NCBI GenBank assembly: GCA_022113835.1
Contig: JAILWY010000010.1
Span: 10,361,501 to 10,425,500, forward strand
Length of the DNA: 64,000 bases
DNA from: Atopsyche davidsoni
Lineage: Eukaryota; Arthropoda; Insecta; Trichoptera; Hydrobiosidae
Direction: 5' to 3'
This document shows, in pieces, positions 47,267 to 60,221 of this stretch (position 1 is the stretch's first letter; every line of letters starts with the position of its first letter). The translations under genes and the position numbers were made by a program. Below the pieces are notes generated by a model that worked only from the letters and a program-made list of their open reading frames with translations, was not told the origin of the DNA and did not search any database.

Positions 47267-50200
47267 TACATTTATTTTGTTTTTAACTTTTATAATGTAA
47301 CAGATCAAATCATTAAACTAGTAGTGAGAAATTAAAAATCAAAAATATAAATATTTAGAACAAAAAGTGGGTAGCAGCATCCAAGAAAGTAGAATAAATG
47401 TATGAAATTTTTCCAGAATAATAAATTATGTATACACAAATGTAAAATTGCTCAAAATGTACCCTTCAAATCATAAATTATTATCAAAAAATACCAGAAT
47501 CTAAGAATATTAATCATAAATAATTTTAATCTGATTATATCAGAATGTAAGATTACACAAAAGCAATATGTCTAAATTAAAAAAAAACTGACTAAATTAT
47601 TTGAAAAAAAAGTGAATAGATATATCTATTCATTAAATTAGTGACCACGTGTAAGTAATGTACTCATGTAGCAAAATATGATTGATTAAATCTATACCAT
47701 GAATATACCATTGTGTAGAAGAGCGACCAATATAATCATATTATTCCAAAGAAATTTAATTTTTAAGTATAAATTTAACAGGGTGTGTTCAAAAAATCAT
47801 TTTCATATCTGTACAATAATCAAATTTATATTTTCCATTTGTGTATTTACAAAAGATATGAAAAGTATTTTAAATAAAACCTAATTACAAGAATAAAAAT
47901 AGACTTGAATAATACAGGAGTGTAAGAACTAAAATGGGGTCATGAGTCAAGTAGCTGTGGAAAGTCAAAGAACAAAAATAAGACCCAGGAAAATTCAAGA
48001 ATTTTGTTTGAAATCTGGTTTTCATTTCAGGCCCATAAAATAAACTAATATTAAATGGTTTTAATTTCTAGTAAAGTTGATTTGAATGTTTTTCATAAAT
48101 AATTGAAGAGAATGTCAAGGAGTTGACAATTTTTCTGATAGAATCAATTAGTTGGATTGTATTTATTGAAAACGTTGAAACATAATTTGATTTCAATCCT
48201 ATTTTCTTTTAATGATTTAGTTACTTTAATATATACATATGTATAATAATAATAATTAACAAGACTGAAAGCTGCATTTCATAAATTAATATATATGCCG
48301 AAAAATGTTTACGAGTCATCAAATATTTACTGAGCAACATAGGTGCAACCGTTCTGGCCTTTGTATTTTATAAGTCATACTCGTGCTCAGTTACAGCAGC
48401 GATGTGGCTCCATTGTTTTAATATAAACATAGAATTCTCATAAACATCTTGTCATACAAATTGTTCTTAGCTTGCACTTTGATAAATTAAAAAATAAGAG
48501 AAAATAAATTTACTCTAGAAAGATGTTATTAAACAGAAAACTAAGTGGATTTTTCATATCATACTCAATTCAATTATTAAAAAAGTTTGCCCTGTATTTG
48601 AGTAAGACACAATGTAGACAATTAGAAAAAAAAATTTAGAATGTTTAATTTCCGAAGAGAGTTGAGTAATTAAAATGAATAAATAATTGTCATTTAATTT
48701 CACTTAAACTCAAGCCATACATATGAGTACATGATGCATTAAGAGTCACCCGAAAAGAAGAATCTAAGCATCAAATAAAGTTTATGGGATAATTTAGGTT
48801 TCTATATAATTGCAACATTATCTTTTAATTTCATAAAAAATTTGAAGTGCGGAAAATTTTATATCCGAATCTTTATAAACTAAAAATAAGTACAACACTT
48901 AAACATTAAACAAAATTTTAAAAATCAGAAGTGATACTCAATTTCTCCTTTTCAAATGCAGAAATATATATTATAAAAATAATACAATTAGAAAAGTCAT
49001 ATTATTAGATATCAGAGTCAAAGCCAAGTCTATGTTGAATATTAATATTTACAATAATTTTTACACATAATTTACAATTTTTATACATGATTTTGTGAAA
49101 TGGACTTCTACCACCTGTGCTTACAATTAAAAACAAATGTGTTTAACAAATAATTTCTAAGCAGAGAAACGGATTCCAAAGTTTACACAAAAACAATAGC
49201 CAGATTAATTTGTGATGGATAAAAAAGATGTAAACTCATTCAACCGTTTATTCTTTGGGTACCTTAGCTTTATTTATAAAAAAATTGCAGTTTCATATTA
49301 ACCTTTCAAGAAGATTAGTTAAATAATAATAAAAATCCCAATTACATACTCATCTCACTAAAAAAAAATTTAAGAAATTTTTTTTTAGTGGTTCCATTAA
49401 TAGTGAAAATTTTAAAATAACATCAAGCCCAGTTTATTAAATAATCTAGAACGTTCAGTATGAATTTTGCAGATTGCTTCATTAAAAGAGGACTGCTTCC
49501 ACAAACTTTCAAGTAAAAAAACAATGAGCTTTTTAATTAATTGTGGAATCAGGTAAAACATTTACATAAGCTTACTTTGTTATACTGTACACACATGAAT
49601 ATGAGAAGCACCATAATTTAACGGGATTCAAGCTTATGCCTACTGGCGATAAAAGCATGGTGGCATGATAATCAATATGTGCGAGTTTGAATCACACCTA
49701 TTTTTTGTATTTATAATTCACATTACTTACATCAAACTGTGTGCTAATTGATATTTTGATTAGCATAATAAATCTTTTATAATAGGCCACTTTATGGATC
49801 TATTTTTTAACAATGATTGTTATGAAATATTTATGATCAATCCGCATTTTTCACTCATATAGGTTTATTATGTGTACAATATTTAGAGAAACGATGAGAA
49901 AACTCTTAAAAAGTTTTTCAGAACACCGGTGGGACATTTATTTTTTGTTTAAGATATATCTTGTGTGAGATTATCACAATCTGCCTCTGGATAGTACAAT
50001 TGTGTATGTATGTCCATTTAATAAAATAGTTCAGATGTACTTTAAAGCTCATTGTTTTTTTGGTGAAGAAAAATAGATACCATCAGTAGTGACACCACTT
50101 AGTCAGTAATGAAAAACGGTCTAGAAGTTCAGTAAATTTTGTTGTGCTTAGATAAAAATCATTCTGTTATCAATGGAAGCACATATTTCACAACCTGAAT

Positions 50201-51558
50201 TGTTTACTGTATTTTTAATTGAATTATATATTTATAAAGTATATATTACTAACGGATCTCAAACAAAAATGTATTATTTATTTGTAGTTAGCTATCTCCG
50301 ACAATTCTGTCTATTTTAAATCAAAAAGATATTTGTATAAAAATTAAACATGAAGAAATTAAATTGGGATTTTTGATTATAATAAAAGCCAATGCTGTCC
50401 TAAAGTTGGAAGTAGTTGATACTAATATCTACACAAAAATATACACATATGTTACAAGTTCATTAAATCAGAAAATAATATCCAATTTAGGATAATATAC
50501 AAGGGTAGATTAATGACAAAAAGAAAACAATTTAATATTTGTTTAAATATAGAGTATTACACATTAAACCAGTAATTCATAGAGTAAAAATAAAAACATA
50601 AAATGCCCTCCAAAGACAACAGTACTATTTTTTTCTGAGGGTAAAATTTTACAGTTCCACGTAACTTATATTACACATAGCCATTAGACTATTTCAAAAA
50701 CAAAAAAATAATATGTAATAATCTATCACTGTACATCAGTGACTAACTTGAAACATAAATACAGTAAATCTGATATAAAATCAATTAAAGTGGTAGGATA
50801 TAGAGAAATAAACAATTTCAGTTAAAATAAGTAGTTTGATTTTTTTTATCAAAATATTACTAATATCACAAAAAGAAGGTACAATGTAAAGCAATAAATA
50901 GGTAATCTTACTGACTTCCATGGACAATTTAATTCAATTCATTCGATTATCATAGTTGACTTGGGTCAATTAATGACAAAGTTAAATTAGCTCGTAACAT
51001 GGGAAGTCTCAATTACGAATTACAATAACAATTAATATATTTTTCACTTATAAAAATAATTTTAATCGCTTATAACTTTAATATGATTTATCATAGTATT
51101 TAATTTTAAAAATTAATTGGGGTTCTCATAGCCTTTAATATATCGGAAGTGAAAGATTCAAAATATTTAACAAAGAAAAAAAACCCCATAAGAAATAAAA
51201 AATCTGGTAAAAACTTCTTAGAATAGTTGATATGTTGACATACATTGTGTACCTACCACAAAATATTTGAAATTACTTTACTTATTAGAAGTTAGAAAAA
51301 GTAAAAGTAAAGAATATCCATCAAAACATTTTTTTTTCTCCTTGAAATGCAGTTTCAAAATTTGATTAGCAGAAAATGTATTTTACATTGTATAATTGAT
51401 AAAAAAAAAAATTACACAAAACATCTGAAAAAATGTAAAGCGGAATGTTAATGTCATTATAATCCTAAATCTAGAGTACGGTTATTTTTACAAATTTAAA
51501 TATTACTTCATTTATAAAAACTAGAAATATATTGAAATTTTAGCCATAATCTTAAAAT
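47267..51558. other. AT-rich region between convergent genes, no gene seen
   Basis: About 4.3 kb without a convincing open frame. The right part probably includes the 3' UTR of UBE2J2, which reads leftward. A degenerate tRNA-like block (GAGTTTGAATCACACC near 49690) may be an old SINE. Nothing else stands out. Confidence 0.5.
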
Positions 51559-52054
51559 TTAATCTGGAGACAAAGATTTCAAAACATATTTTACTACATA
51601 TGCAAATATAATGAATCCAATTAAGACACACAAATTTGTCATTGCATACTGAAGAGTGGACTGCTGTTGGTGAGGTAAATTATTGTTGAGCATGGCATTC
51701 ATATCCGAGTTCAAGCTACTGATAGACTGGTACAATCCTCCGGCTTTTTGGGCTTCTTTTCGACGAGTTAATTCATCTTGAATCTCTTCCACTGTCTCGG
51801 GGAAAAGTTCACGGAATATTTTATGCTTGAGGTTCGTCTCAAGAGACATATTGGCAAAATTCCGCTTGGAGCACTCAGAAGATTCAATAGAACCCATTGT
51901 GGGAGTTTTTTCCAACTGAAATTTTCATAAAAAATAATATATAGAACTTGATTCAAAATAATAACGTTTTAGTGGCAAAACATAAATATAATCAATGCAA
52001 TATCCGCATATCTATAGCACACATTATTAATATTTATTTATTTATATATATATA

Positions 52055-52131
<77 letters not shown>

Positions 52132-53330
52132 ACATAATCACCGCATTTTACCCTAGCAAATTGACATACAGTGTTATGTGAAATTGTAAGAAGTAATATC
52201 CATACCAAACTTCAATGCACACATTTGTTAATCTTTTTTAGAGTTGGAGCAACTAAATGCATTGTTTCAACTAAAAATAAGAATATTCTAAATAAGCTAT
52301 AAAATATAAGCACATAAAAATATAACTTTAAAATAATATTGTTAATAAATCATTACCGCTTGCGCAAAAATATATTGATAATGCAGTTAATGGGTTATCA
52401 ATATAAGGACAGGATAGAAAAAAGTAATTAATTATGAAATGAATTTTGAATATAATTACCAAAATATTTTTTAAACTAAATAAGAATCAATTCAGTGTTC
52501 ATTATGCAAAAGAAATAATATCACAGAGCTTAATCATATCTTAGTTTGAATATCGCCATTCTCGTACATATAAAATTAATTGTTTTATCTCTGTTTGAAA
52601 ATCACATTTCGCTTATAGTTCATACACTATATATAATAAAGAAGCTTCAAAATCTGACAAACTTAAAAATAAAAAATCATAAAAAGTGCATATAAAGAAG
52701 AGTTTATCCATTATTGCTATGAAATATTTTTTGAAAAATGTTTTTGTGTAGTCTTGTGCTACTCACCATAAAACTTAATAAACCGGTTAATATAGTTGAG
52801 ACAGACCAGGCTGGATTCCAAGTATCAGGGTGGAAATCTACAAATATATTGTGCATAATGATAAACAGTATTTAGAAATTAGTGAAATAAGAAGACAATT
52901 GAAAAAGGACAAACAAACCTGATATGCTTAAACACAAACGTGTATTGGTTTTGAAGCGTCCATTTGGTGTTATCATGTATATTGAAGGAGGCCTAAATGG
53001 AAAATCTCTTGGGAACACTAGTTTTCCATGATAGTAACCACCATCATAAGGGCTTTGCTCTGGGCCTTTTACTACATAATGCCTTCAGCATTAAGAGGAA
53101 GAACATGTAAATCAAGATTATATCAGTGATATGTGAGTAAAAAGTATTCAAAAAAACAAATATAAAGTCTCCATATTTTAGTAAATAAAATATTAAGTTA
53201 TTTTTATATACCATTCAAGGATATTTGCAGGTAACGGCTCTGCCGTCACATAAGGCACAGGGTCTCCTTTCAGCCTGAGGTAGTCTTGCTTAAGTCTGCT
53301 TGTAGCACTGTTAGCTCGAGATTTAGACAT
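51559..53330 (-). CDS. UBE2J2: Ubiquitin-conjugating enzyme E2 J2 (UBC6-like, tail-anchored)
   Basis: A complete four-exon gene: 53330-53212, 53082-52919, 52837-52767 and 51915-51559, all with GT/AG borders and matching phases, 236 residues. It starts [20 protein letters not shown]. The UBC fold follows with [20 protein letters not shown], the active-site cysteine in NTRLCLSI (about residue 91) and [20 protein letters not shown]. The C terminus has a membrane anchor ([19 protein letters not shown]) for insertion into the ER membrane. UBE2J2 transfers ubiquitin to ER-associated degradation substrates. It is slightly shorter than the human protein (259) because of a shorter linker. A non-coding first exon may end at 54685 (CAG|GTATGT on the minus strand). 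Confidence 0.95.
52042..52130. repeat. (TA)n microsatellite in a UBE2J2 intron
   Basis: About 90 bp of nearly pure TA within the third intron of UBE2J2. Open frames through it are artefacts. Confidence 0.93.
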
Positions 53331-55118
53331 AGCTACTTCCTTTTGAATGAACTATCTATTTATGTATTAATTATCTAGTAATATTAACTTTGACAAAATC
53401 AGCACTTCAGAAAAATCCAAATGTATCTAATAATGACAAAACCCTGAAAATAAGAAATAAATTATGTAAATCCCAAACTTGTTTAATCAAGTATAAGCCA
53501 CGATGCAATAATGTAACCCAAACGGACCCACTTGAATGGTTATTGAATGCATAAATAATATAGATATTGAGGAATTTTTTTCCACTGTGATTGTTTTGTG
53601 TTATCTTGGTGAAGGTGCATTTTTTATGTGCTCATTTTGGCCATTTATGATACAATAATGTTGCATAATAGGTTCTGTTTATGTTTTTCTTTCTTTAAAT
53701 CGACAAACATGATTCCTTGGAAATCATAATAAATGGGTGGTGTCATCACTTTTAAAGCTGATAAAATGGTTGACATCTTAAGCACAATACTATTAATCCT
53801 TACCCACAGTTTTTACTGCTTTTTAGATGTTTAACCACTCGACAGTTTTGCCCTAGTCTGACTTGAATAAAGATTTTGTTTGTATACTGACAAGCCTGCT
53901 ATTGTGCAAAACTTGTTGGAAGTATTTATTTGAGCATTGCTGGAGCAGATCTTGTTTTCATTGAATTAAATATTACAGAACTTCGTCATTCACAGTTTCT
54001 TGTCATGTTACATCATCATCCTTTTCTTACCAAAATCTGACACAAATCAATGCTGATTGCAATTCAACACTGGCCAGCACTAAGTAAATCTGTCTTCTAT
54101 ATTTTTATTTATAGTTGATAGCACATCAATTGTTAAATAAATATATATATATATATATATATATTTATATTACAAAACAGAAAGATTTAGATATAATCAC
54201 AAATTTAAAAACTATTATTAGTATGAGTATAAACTGGATACAGAGCACATATAATCTGGACTCCCCAGTTTAATAAAACACCGAATAGCTTGACTTATGT
54301 GAAAAGATTAGTTTTTTAACATTTTAATTAAATATCGGAAGATTTTAGCTTCAGATAAATTAAGACAAAAAAATTACCGGTAGTATAAAAATCAAAGACC
54401 TAAATGATATAAGTACAGAAATACGCAATTAAGTAAACGAAAAAGATCATTAATTACATACACAACTATTTTAAATAATGTTAAACTAATCTCACGGAAG
54501 ATGATAAATATACAGAAACAGAGCCAATAGTTCTATTAACATTGAAATTAGTGCGCTTATTGAATTCAATTAATAGTTAGCTATTTTTGTGACAGATGAT
54601 TTCATTCGATGCAACATGGTAGTTTTCTCGCTGATCATGATGAAAAAATTAATAAATATATTGACAGAGACTTTAAGAACATACCTGAAAAAAATATAAC
54701 TACGGATATTTCGTTCTCGTAAAATCTTAATTTTATTATCTACTCTTCACGGCTTCCACGACACAAAGTGTAGCCACAGACTATACCCTATCATAGGATT
54801 GCACGGAATACGCACCAGAGACAAAAATGCACACCGTACCACTTTAGTTGAGGGAGTAATGTTGACAGCACAAAGTATATTTACATATTTAAATATATTT
54901 ATTTATACACCTATATTTATTTATACATACATATTTATTTATATATACATATATATTATGTGTATCAGAAAGTATGGTCGTTTTTGTATAGGCGGTGCTG
55001 TATGTACTCAGTTGGAACTTGTCCTTTGAGCTGTTTAGTTGTATTTTGTGTTATTGTCTGTCAATGCGGCATAGCCTACGTATTAACTCACATTTTTTTG
55101 ATTTTAAGGTCTTTTTTT
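53331..55118. other. Upstream region of UBE2J2, no further gene supported
   Basis: AT-rich. It likely contains the UBE2J2 5' UTR intron and promoter (possible untranslated exon ending at 54685). A (TA)n tract lies at 54137-54170. The stretch 53600-54100 looks like degraded transposon DNA that I cannot name. Confidence 0.4.
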
Positions 55119-55915
55119 TAACAATGGCGGAAGAATTTCTATGAAAACATAAAAAAACTCTGCAACTTTTGCTTCAAAAAATATTTGCGATGTTTATAGA
55201 GATAAAATGAGTGTTTGCACATGCCAGAAACGGTTAAAAAAAATTAATCGGGAAATTTGTCTCTTGACGATGAATCCTGATCTGGTAGACTTGTCAAATT
55301 TAACGATGCACTTTTAATAGAGGAAATCGAATCAAATCCAGAATTGACCATTCAAGAATTGTCTGATAGACTTCAGTGCCTTTGGTCAACAGTACAAAAG
55401 CATTTGCAAAAATGTGGTAAAGTGTGGAGAGAAGGACAATGGGTACCTTACGACCTATAATAACAGAAGAGAACAAAATGGTGCGGGTAAACAAACACTT
55501 GTGTTGCACGGAGCAATAAAGTTTCCGCTGTATCTGTTTTTAAGCGCATTACCACTGGATATGAAAAATTGATCCTGTATGATAACAGGAAACGTAATAA
55601 GTAATGGTTATCACCAAATCAACTCCTCAGCCAAATTTGACCATAAAAAAGATATTGCTTTGTGTTTAGTGGGATTTTAAAGGAATCATCCACTATGAGC
55701 TGTTAAAACCAGGAAAAACAATAAGTTCTGGTGTTTATTGTGAGCAACTTAATCGCTTGAATGAAAACATAGTGAGAAAGCGGCCAAGTACAGCAAACAG
55801 AGGTGGAGTTATCTTCCAGCATGATAATGCACGACCCCATGCTACAAGAAAGACACAGAAAAAAAATTCAGATTTTGGTTGGGAAGTTTTACCATATCCT
55901 CCTTTTTTTTAAGTT
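55119..55915 (+). pseudogene. Second mariner transposase relic
   Basis: The plus strand shows a mariner transposase broken by many stops and frameshifts. Recognisable pieces are LIEEIESNPELTIQELSDRL, STVQKHLQKCGKV, QWVPYDL, ESSTMSC (from the IHYELL segment), a degraded form of the HDNARPH motif (SMIMHDPML) and a shifted GWEVLPYPP at the end. It stops just before the third catalytic block, where Helitron sequence begins. It is a different subfamily from the copy in the dynein intron and much older. Confidence 0.75.
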
Positions 55916-55920
55916 CAAAG

Positions 55921-56345
55921 CAACACTTAGTGATTGTCCTTGAACCTTGTGATGGCTATGGCAAAACCCGGACGCACTGGAAACTGCAATCGCTTAAATT
56001 GAAAGGCAAATCGGTTGAAATCATTGGAATTCATGGTACCAGCACATCTTCTTCTTTACATTTGATGATTGTGGCTTCGAGTAAATTCGGGGATAGTTTT
56101 TTAACATCAATTCTTGATCCGTTGCACAATTTCAGTGGATTTAAGGTACGAATGAGCATCAATGGTGAACCAACTTTAAAAGTTAAGATGTGTGGCGGCA
56201 TTCCAGATGGTTCCAAAGAGTTAAGAAACTCTATTGGATATTTGACAGTTTCGCCGATAGGTTTTAGTTGGTTATGGTGTGATGGATGTAGATCAAAAGG
56301 CTGGCGAAATATTTGCGTATTCGTTATTTATTATTTGTATTTGAC
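55921..56345 (-). pseudogene. Helitron copy D: C-terminal part of the Pif1-like helicase
   Basis: The minus strand reads EPSGMPPHILTFKVGSPLML, then NPLKLCNGSRIDVKKLSPNL and EATI, as in the C-terminal helicase part of Helitron RepHel proteins. Further on, TKVQGQSLSVALNLK (helicase motif VI) is found after a one-base shift. Stops and shifts make it a relic. Confidence 0.8.
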
Positions 56346-58361
56346 AAGACAAAATTACGCGTGGTTACTGGTTGGGTGTCGGAGTCTCTCTCCGGCGCGT
56401 AATGCGCTGGGGGTTGTAAATTAGAAAGTTTACCCGCTCGGCCAAGCCCGACCTTGTGGTCGGGGCGGTGCTAACAAGTCCGAACTTGTCGAAGTTTTTG
56501 TAGCTCGGTGCATATGCATCGACCGCTACAACAGCTTGTTCCTCATCTATGACTGTGTAGGGGTTAGTACCTACATCGGAACACGTGTCTTATGGCCTGT
56601 AGGAATGTGACATTCGACCCTTAATCCATTAAATATTTTATTAGACTGCCATTAAAATAGAACATAACCCCTTAGTAATTAGCGGTCAGTCAAAAGGTGA
56701 TCGTATTGCAGGCGAGATGTCCTCGAAACGAGACACCCCCGATACGTGGGAATCTTCCTGTTTACACCATCCACAGAGGCAGCGGGACCCTATATAAGCG
56801 GCTTCCCCGCGCCAACACCAATTCGAGCTCCCCGAAAGTGTCATCGACATGATCAAAGAACGCAACATACTGCGACGCGAATGGCAAAAAACTCGCGACA
56901 GATCCACCAAATCCATGGTGAAATCCCTCTCCAACTACATCGCCCGCGAAGCCAAAATCGAGGCGGCCTGTGCCTGGCAGAGAAAACTAGCCTCGCTAGA
57001 ATTCACTGACGGTACCCTGTGGCGTATGGCGAAGGCCCTACGCTGCAAACGCAGTCAGGTCCCCCCCCTGAGGCACGCGGGTGACATAGTCTACTCCACA
57101 ACAGACAAGTCCAACGCCCTTGCTGACGGCTTCGAGAAATCGCACTCCCTCACCCTAGACATGCGCGACGAACACACCGAGGCTCTCGTACGAGACTCAC
57201 TGACAGCCATCGCTGCCGGCGATCGCCCGACCCAAAGCGTGACCCTCGTGCGCCCAGCCGAACTGGCGCGCATAATTTCCAAACTCCCTCTCCGCAAGGT
57301 CCCAGGGCCCGACGACATCTCAAACACCCTACTCAGGCACCTACCGAAAAAGGCTATAGTCATGCTGATCAAAATTTTCAACGCCTGCCTTCTGCAAGGC
57401 TACTTTCCCACACAGTGGAAATGTCCCAACGTGATCCCCATTCACAAGCCCGGAAAGGACAAAGTCCTTCCGGTGAGCTACAGGCCAATAAGTCTCCTTT
57501 GCGGCTTAAGCAAAATACTCGAGAGAATAATTCTCAAGAGATACCTTCCCTTCAACCAAAAGGCCATCCAGGACCAACAGTTTGGCTTCAGGGCAGACCA
57601 CTCGACCTCTAAGCAGCTCATCCGACTGACAGACCACGTGACGAAAGGCTTCAACATGCACAAGAAGACCGGCATGGTCTTCATGGACATAGAGAAAGCC
57701 TTCGACACGGTCTGGCACGACGGTCTGCTGCACAAGTTGTTCGTGTCGGGAGTCCCTCTCTACATTATTGATGTTCTCGCATCTTTCCTGAGTGACAGAC
57801 AATTTGCCGTCTCACTCCCGGGAGCCTCCTCCAGCCGGAGACCGGTCCCGGCGGGGGTCCCCCAGGGCTCAGTCCTAGCCCCACTCCTATTTTCCCACTT
57901 CATCAGCGACCTGCCCACGCCCAAGGGATGCGATCTAGCGCTCTACGCAGACGACACTGCCTGCTACTCCACCTCAAATCGCACTAACACCATTGTTAAA
58001 AGACTCCAGAACGGACTCGACTCAATCAGTGCCTTCTACAAAAAATGGAGGATCAAAGTCAACCAGGGGAAGACTGAGGCAATCATCTTCACCTGGAAAC
58101 ATCCTGGTAACGATCGCACCGACCCCCTACGAGCTGACGGCAAGCCGATCCAATAGAGCAAAAAGGTGAAATACCTCGGAGTCCATCTCGATCAGAGCCT
58201 CGCATGGCATCCCCACGTCGCAGCCGCCCGAATAAAATGCCACATAGGCAAAAACAGCCTCTACCCACTGCTGTGCGCTAGAAGCCCCCTCCCCCTCGAG
58301 TCCAAGCTCAGGATCTACACCTCCATCATCAGGCCGTACATGATGTACGCCGAATCTGTCT
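56346..58361 (+). mobile_element. jockey-like non-LTR retrotransposon fragment (ORF2 part)
   Basis: GC-rich DNA on the plus strand, in sharp contrast to its AT-rich neighbours. It begins with untranslated-looking sequence (CCCGACCTTGTGGTCGGGGCGG hairpin near 56440) and continues into the reverse transcriptase part of ORF2. The endonuclease domain is missing and the right end is cut inside the post-RT domain, where Helitron sequence resumes. The left boundary is approximate. Confidence 0.75.
56816..58361 (+). pseudogene. Non-LTR reverse transcriptase, truncated, one nonsense codon
   Basis: A long open frame (ATG at 56849, stop at 58154-58156) carries reverse transcriptase blocks in order: KVPGPDDISNTLL, SYRPISLLCGLSKILERI, QFGFRADHSTSKQL, FMDIEKAFDTVWHDGL, GVPQGSVLAPLLF and the catalytic ALYADD. 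After the TAG the same frame continues as KVKYLGVHLDQSLAWHPHV, so the stop is a mutation. Sequence ends at RPYMMYAES. Best fit is the jockey clade. Confidence 0.85.
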
Positions 58362-59224
58362 GAATGAATAGATCTGGTCGCCCGTAACTTCGAATATACG
58401 TCAAAGCATCTTGAGCATACTCATGCATATGTCTTAGGCTTCCAGTATACGAACCTGGAAGTATGGACATCTGGCCAATGTTGGTAGGGTTCCATCATTT
58501 GCAATTGCATCGCGCAAATGAATATAATCTTCGACACGCAATTTCTTTAGGTTCAAACGAATGTACATAAGCCGCTCGCTTTCAATTTTGGCGTACATGT
58601 CAACAATCAACTGATGAAACAGTTCACGGCATTTTAAATGTGATTAGATTGTTGAGCTCTTATCATAATGCGATATGCATAATAATCCATAGATGAGACC
58701 TGTAATACGAATATTTTTGTTTAATACATTTTTTCCCATATATGAACAGACAAACTCATTTATATATTTTGGACGATATTTACTTCAAAGAAAAAAAACA
58801 AACCTTTTTTGTTATTGCTGCACCAGTAACAGAGTTTATCTGCATGACGTTGAAATGGTATCCATCTTCACCTTGCATAACAGTATTGGATATTGAAGAG
58901 CATCATACGATCGGTGTGTTTCAGAGACGCGTTGCAAATTTGTAGTTCGTCTTTGAATTATGCCTCGCCGATCGAATTCCGTTTCAACAATAACGACTGG
59001 CACTTCATTGATCGTTGGAGCGATAAAGCGTCGTTTATGTTCACCGGATGGTGTTTTATCGGCTCTTATAATGACTTTGTAATCATCTGATGGCATTTGA
59101 TCCAAGGCGACTTTTAATAGTTAAACCAAATGATTATGCTGGTGAAATAAACGTTGCAAACTTGAAATAATATCACGTCTTGTTCCGTTGATAACAGCGC
59201 AACGTTAATCAACTTCTTTTTTTT
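58362..59224 (-). pseudogene. Helitron copy D: Rep domain fragment
   Basis: The minus strand reads SETHRSYDALQYPILL and DYKVIIRADKTPSGEHKRR, then VDMYAKIESERLMYIRLNLK, DYIHLRDAIANDG and a degenerate HEYAQDA-TY-R---GRPDL block, the typical order of a Helitron Rep region. Several frameshifts are present. It is cut at both sides by non-LTR sequence. Confidence 0.85.
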
Positions 59225-60086
59225 CATCTCCTGTGAAATAAATTGATCATGATCATGATCTGGTGTTGGAAGAAGCGAACCGCCGAGACTGCAATAAGGC
59301 TCACCAAGGCCGTCGCTGGCGCTCTAGGCGAGAACGCCAGCGTCAAAAGCTTCGGCACAACCACGACCGTCGAGGTGCGCAACCTCGACGAGTCAACGAC
59401 CGACGAAGAGCTCGCCACAGCTAAAGCGACTCAACCGGGATGCCCGCCGGACGCGGTCAGAGCCGTGAAGTTCCTACCAGCCCAAAACGGCACAAGGACA
59501 TGCCTGGCCAACATCACAGTCAACGCAGCGAAGTCCGTCCTGACAGCAGAACACCTGACCATCACCAGATGCCACAGGTGCCTCGGCTTCGGCGCACGCA
59601 ACGTCGAAATGCAGAGGCCCAGACAGAAGCAAGCAGTGCTTCACCTATGGCCGGCCCGGAAACAAGGCAAAAGAGTGCCGGAACAGGCCCAAATGTCCGA
59701 CGTGCGCCGCCTAAGGAAGGCGGAGCGAGCATGCCCAAGGGAGCGGGCAGTGTGAGGCATTCAAAAAATACCTGAATGCATACCGCAAGCACTCGGACGC
59801 CACACGACAACCCCCCGAGGACCCCCCCCCCCCCCCGTAGGATATCAGGAAGCATGAGCACGCCGCGGAGGCGGAAAAAGTCCTTGAAGAACATCCGAGC
59901 CAAGTTTTTGTCCATACATAAATGTTTTCTCTTTCTCATGTGCCTTCAAGGAGGCGACCAATAAAGGATACGCTCCCGCAACTCGGAAGAGTGCTTAAAA
60001 GCGAACCCGGATGCGGAGTACAAATGCCACAACACAATAAAAAAAAAGGTGGCCAATCCAGCGGTGACAACTTGACTCGACCCACA
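59225..60086 (+). pseudogene. Non-LTR ORF1 (gag-like) fragment, frameshifted
   Basis: GC-rich. A plus-strand frame starts in an RRM-like stretch (TTTVEVRNLDESTTDEELAT) and runs into a first zinc knuckle (CHRCLGFG); after a shift, QCFTYGRPGNKAKECRNRPK and CPTCAA form the second and third knuckles. A proline and C-homopolymer tract at 59820-59836 follows, then a degenerate end. It probably belongs to the same family as 56346-58361, but order and spacing show that the two are not one intact insertion. Confidence 0.7.
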
Positions 60087-60213
60087 TGCCGGGTGATTCC
60101 TTTTGAAATTTCACTGCATGACAGAACAGACAAATAGTGCTCATCGGCCCAATTACAACATTCGGATGATTACTGTAGTCGCAGTCTTTGTCATAATTGA
60201 ATGCTCCTAACAC
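60087..60213 (-). pseudogene. Helitron copy D: N-terminal zinc-finger fragment
   Basis: The minus strand reads SNHPNVVIGPMSTICLFCHA and VKFQKESPGM, matching the start of Helitron Rep proteins, where CC and a basic stretch follow. The frame then leaves Helitron and enters the non-LTR insert at about 60086. Confidence 0.7.
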
Positions 60214-60221
60214 CCTACATA

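Noticed and set aside
49621..49700. Possible tRNA (GAGTTTGAATCACACC B-box-like)
   Set aside because: Neither the D arm nor the acceptor stem can be paired; at best an old SINE remnant.
55300..55509. 69-codon minus-strand frame
   Set aside because: It is antisense to the recognisable mariner transposase relic on the plus strand.
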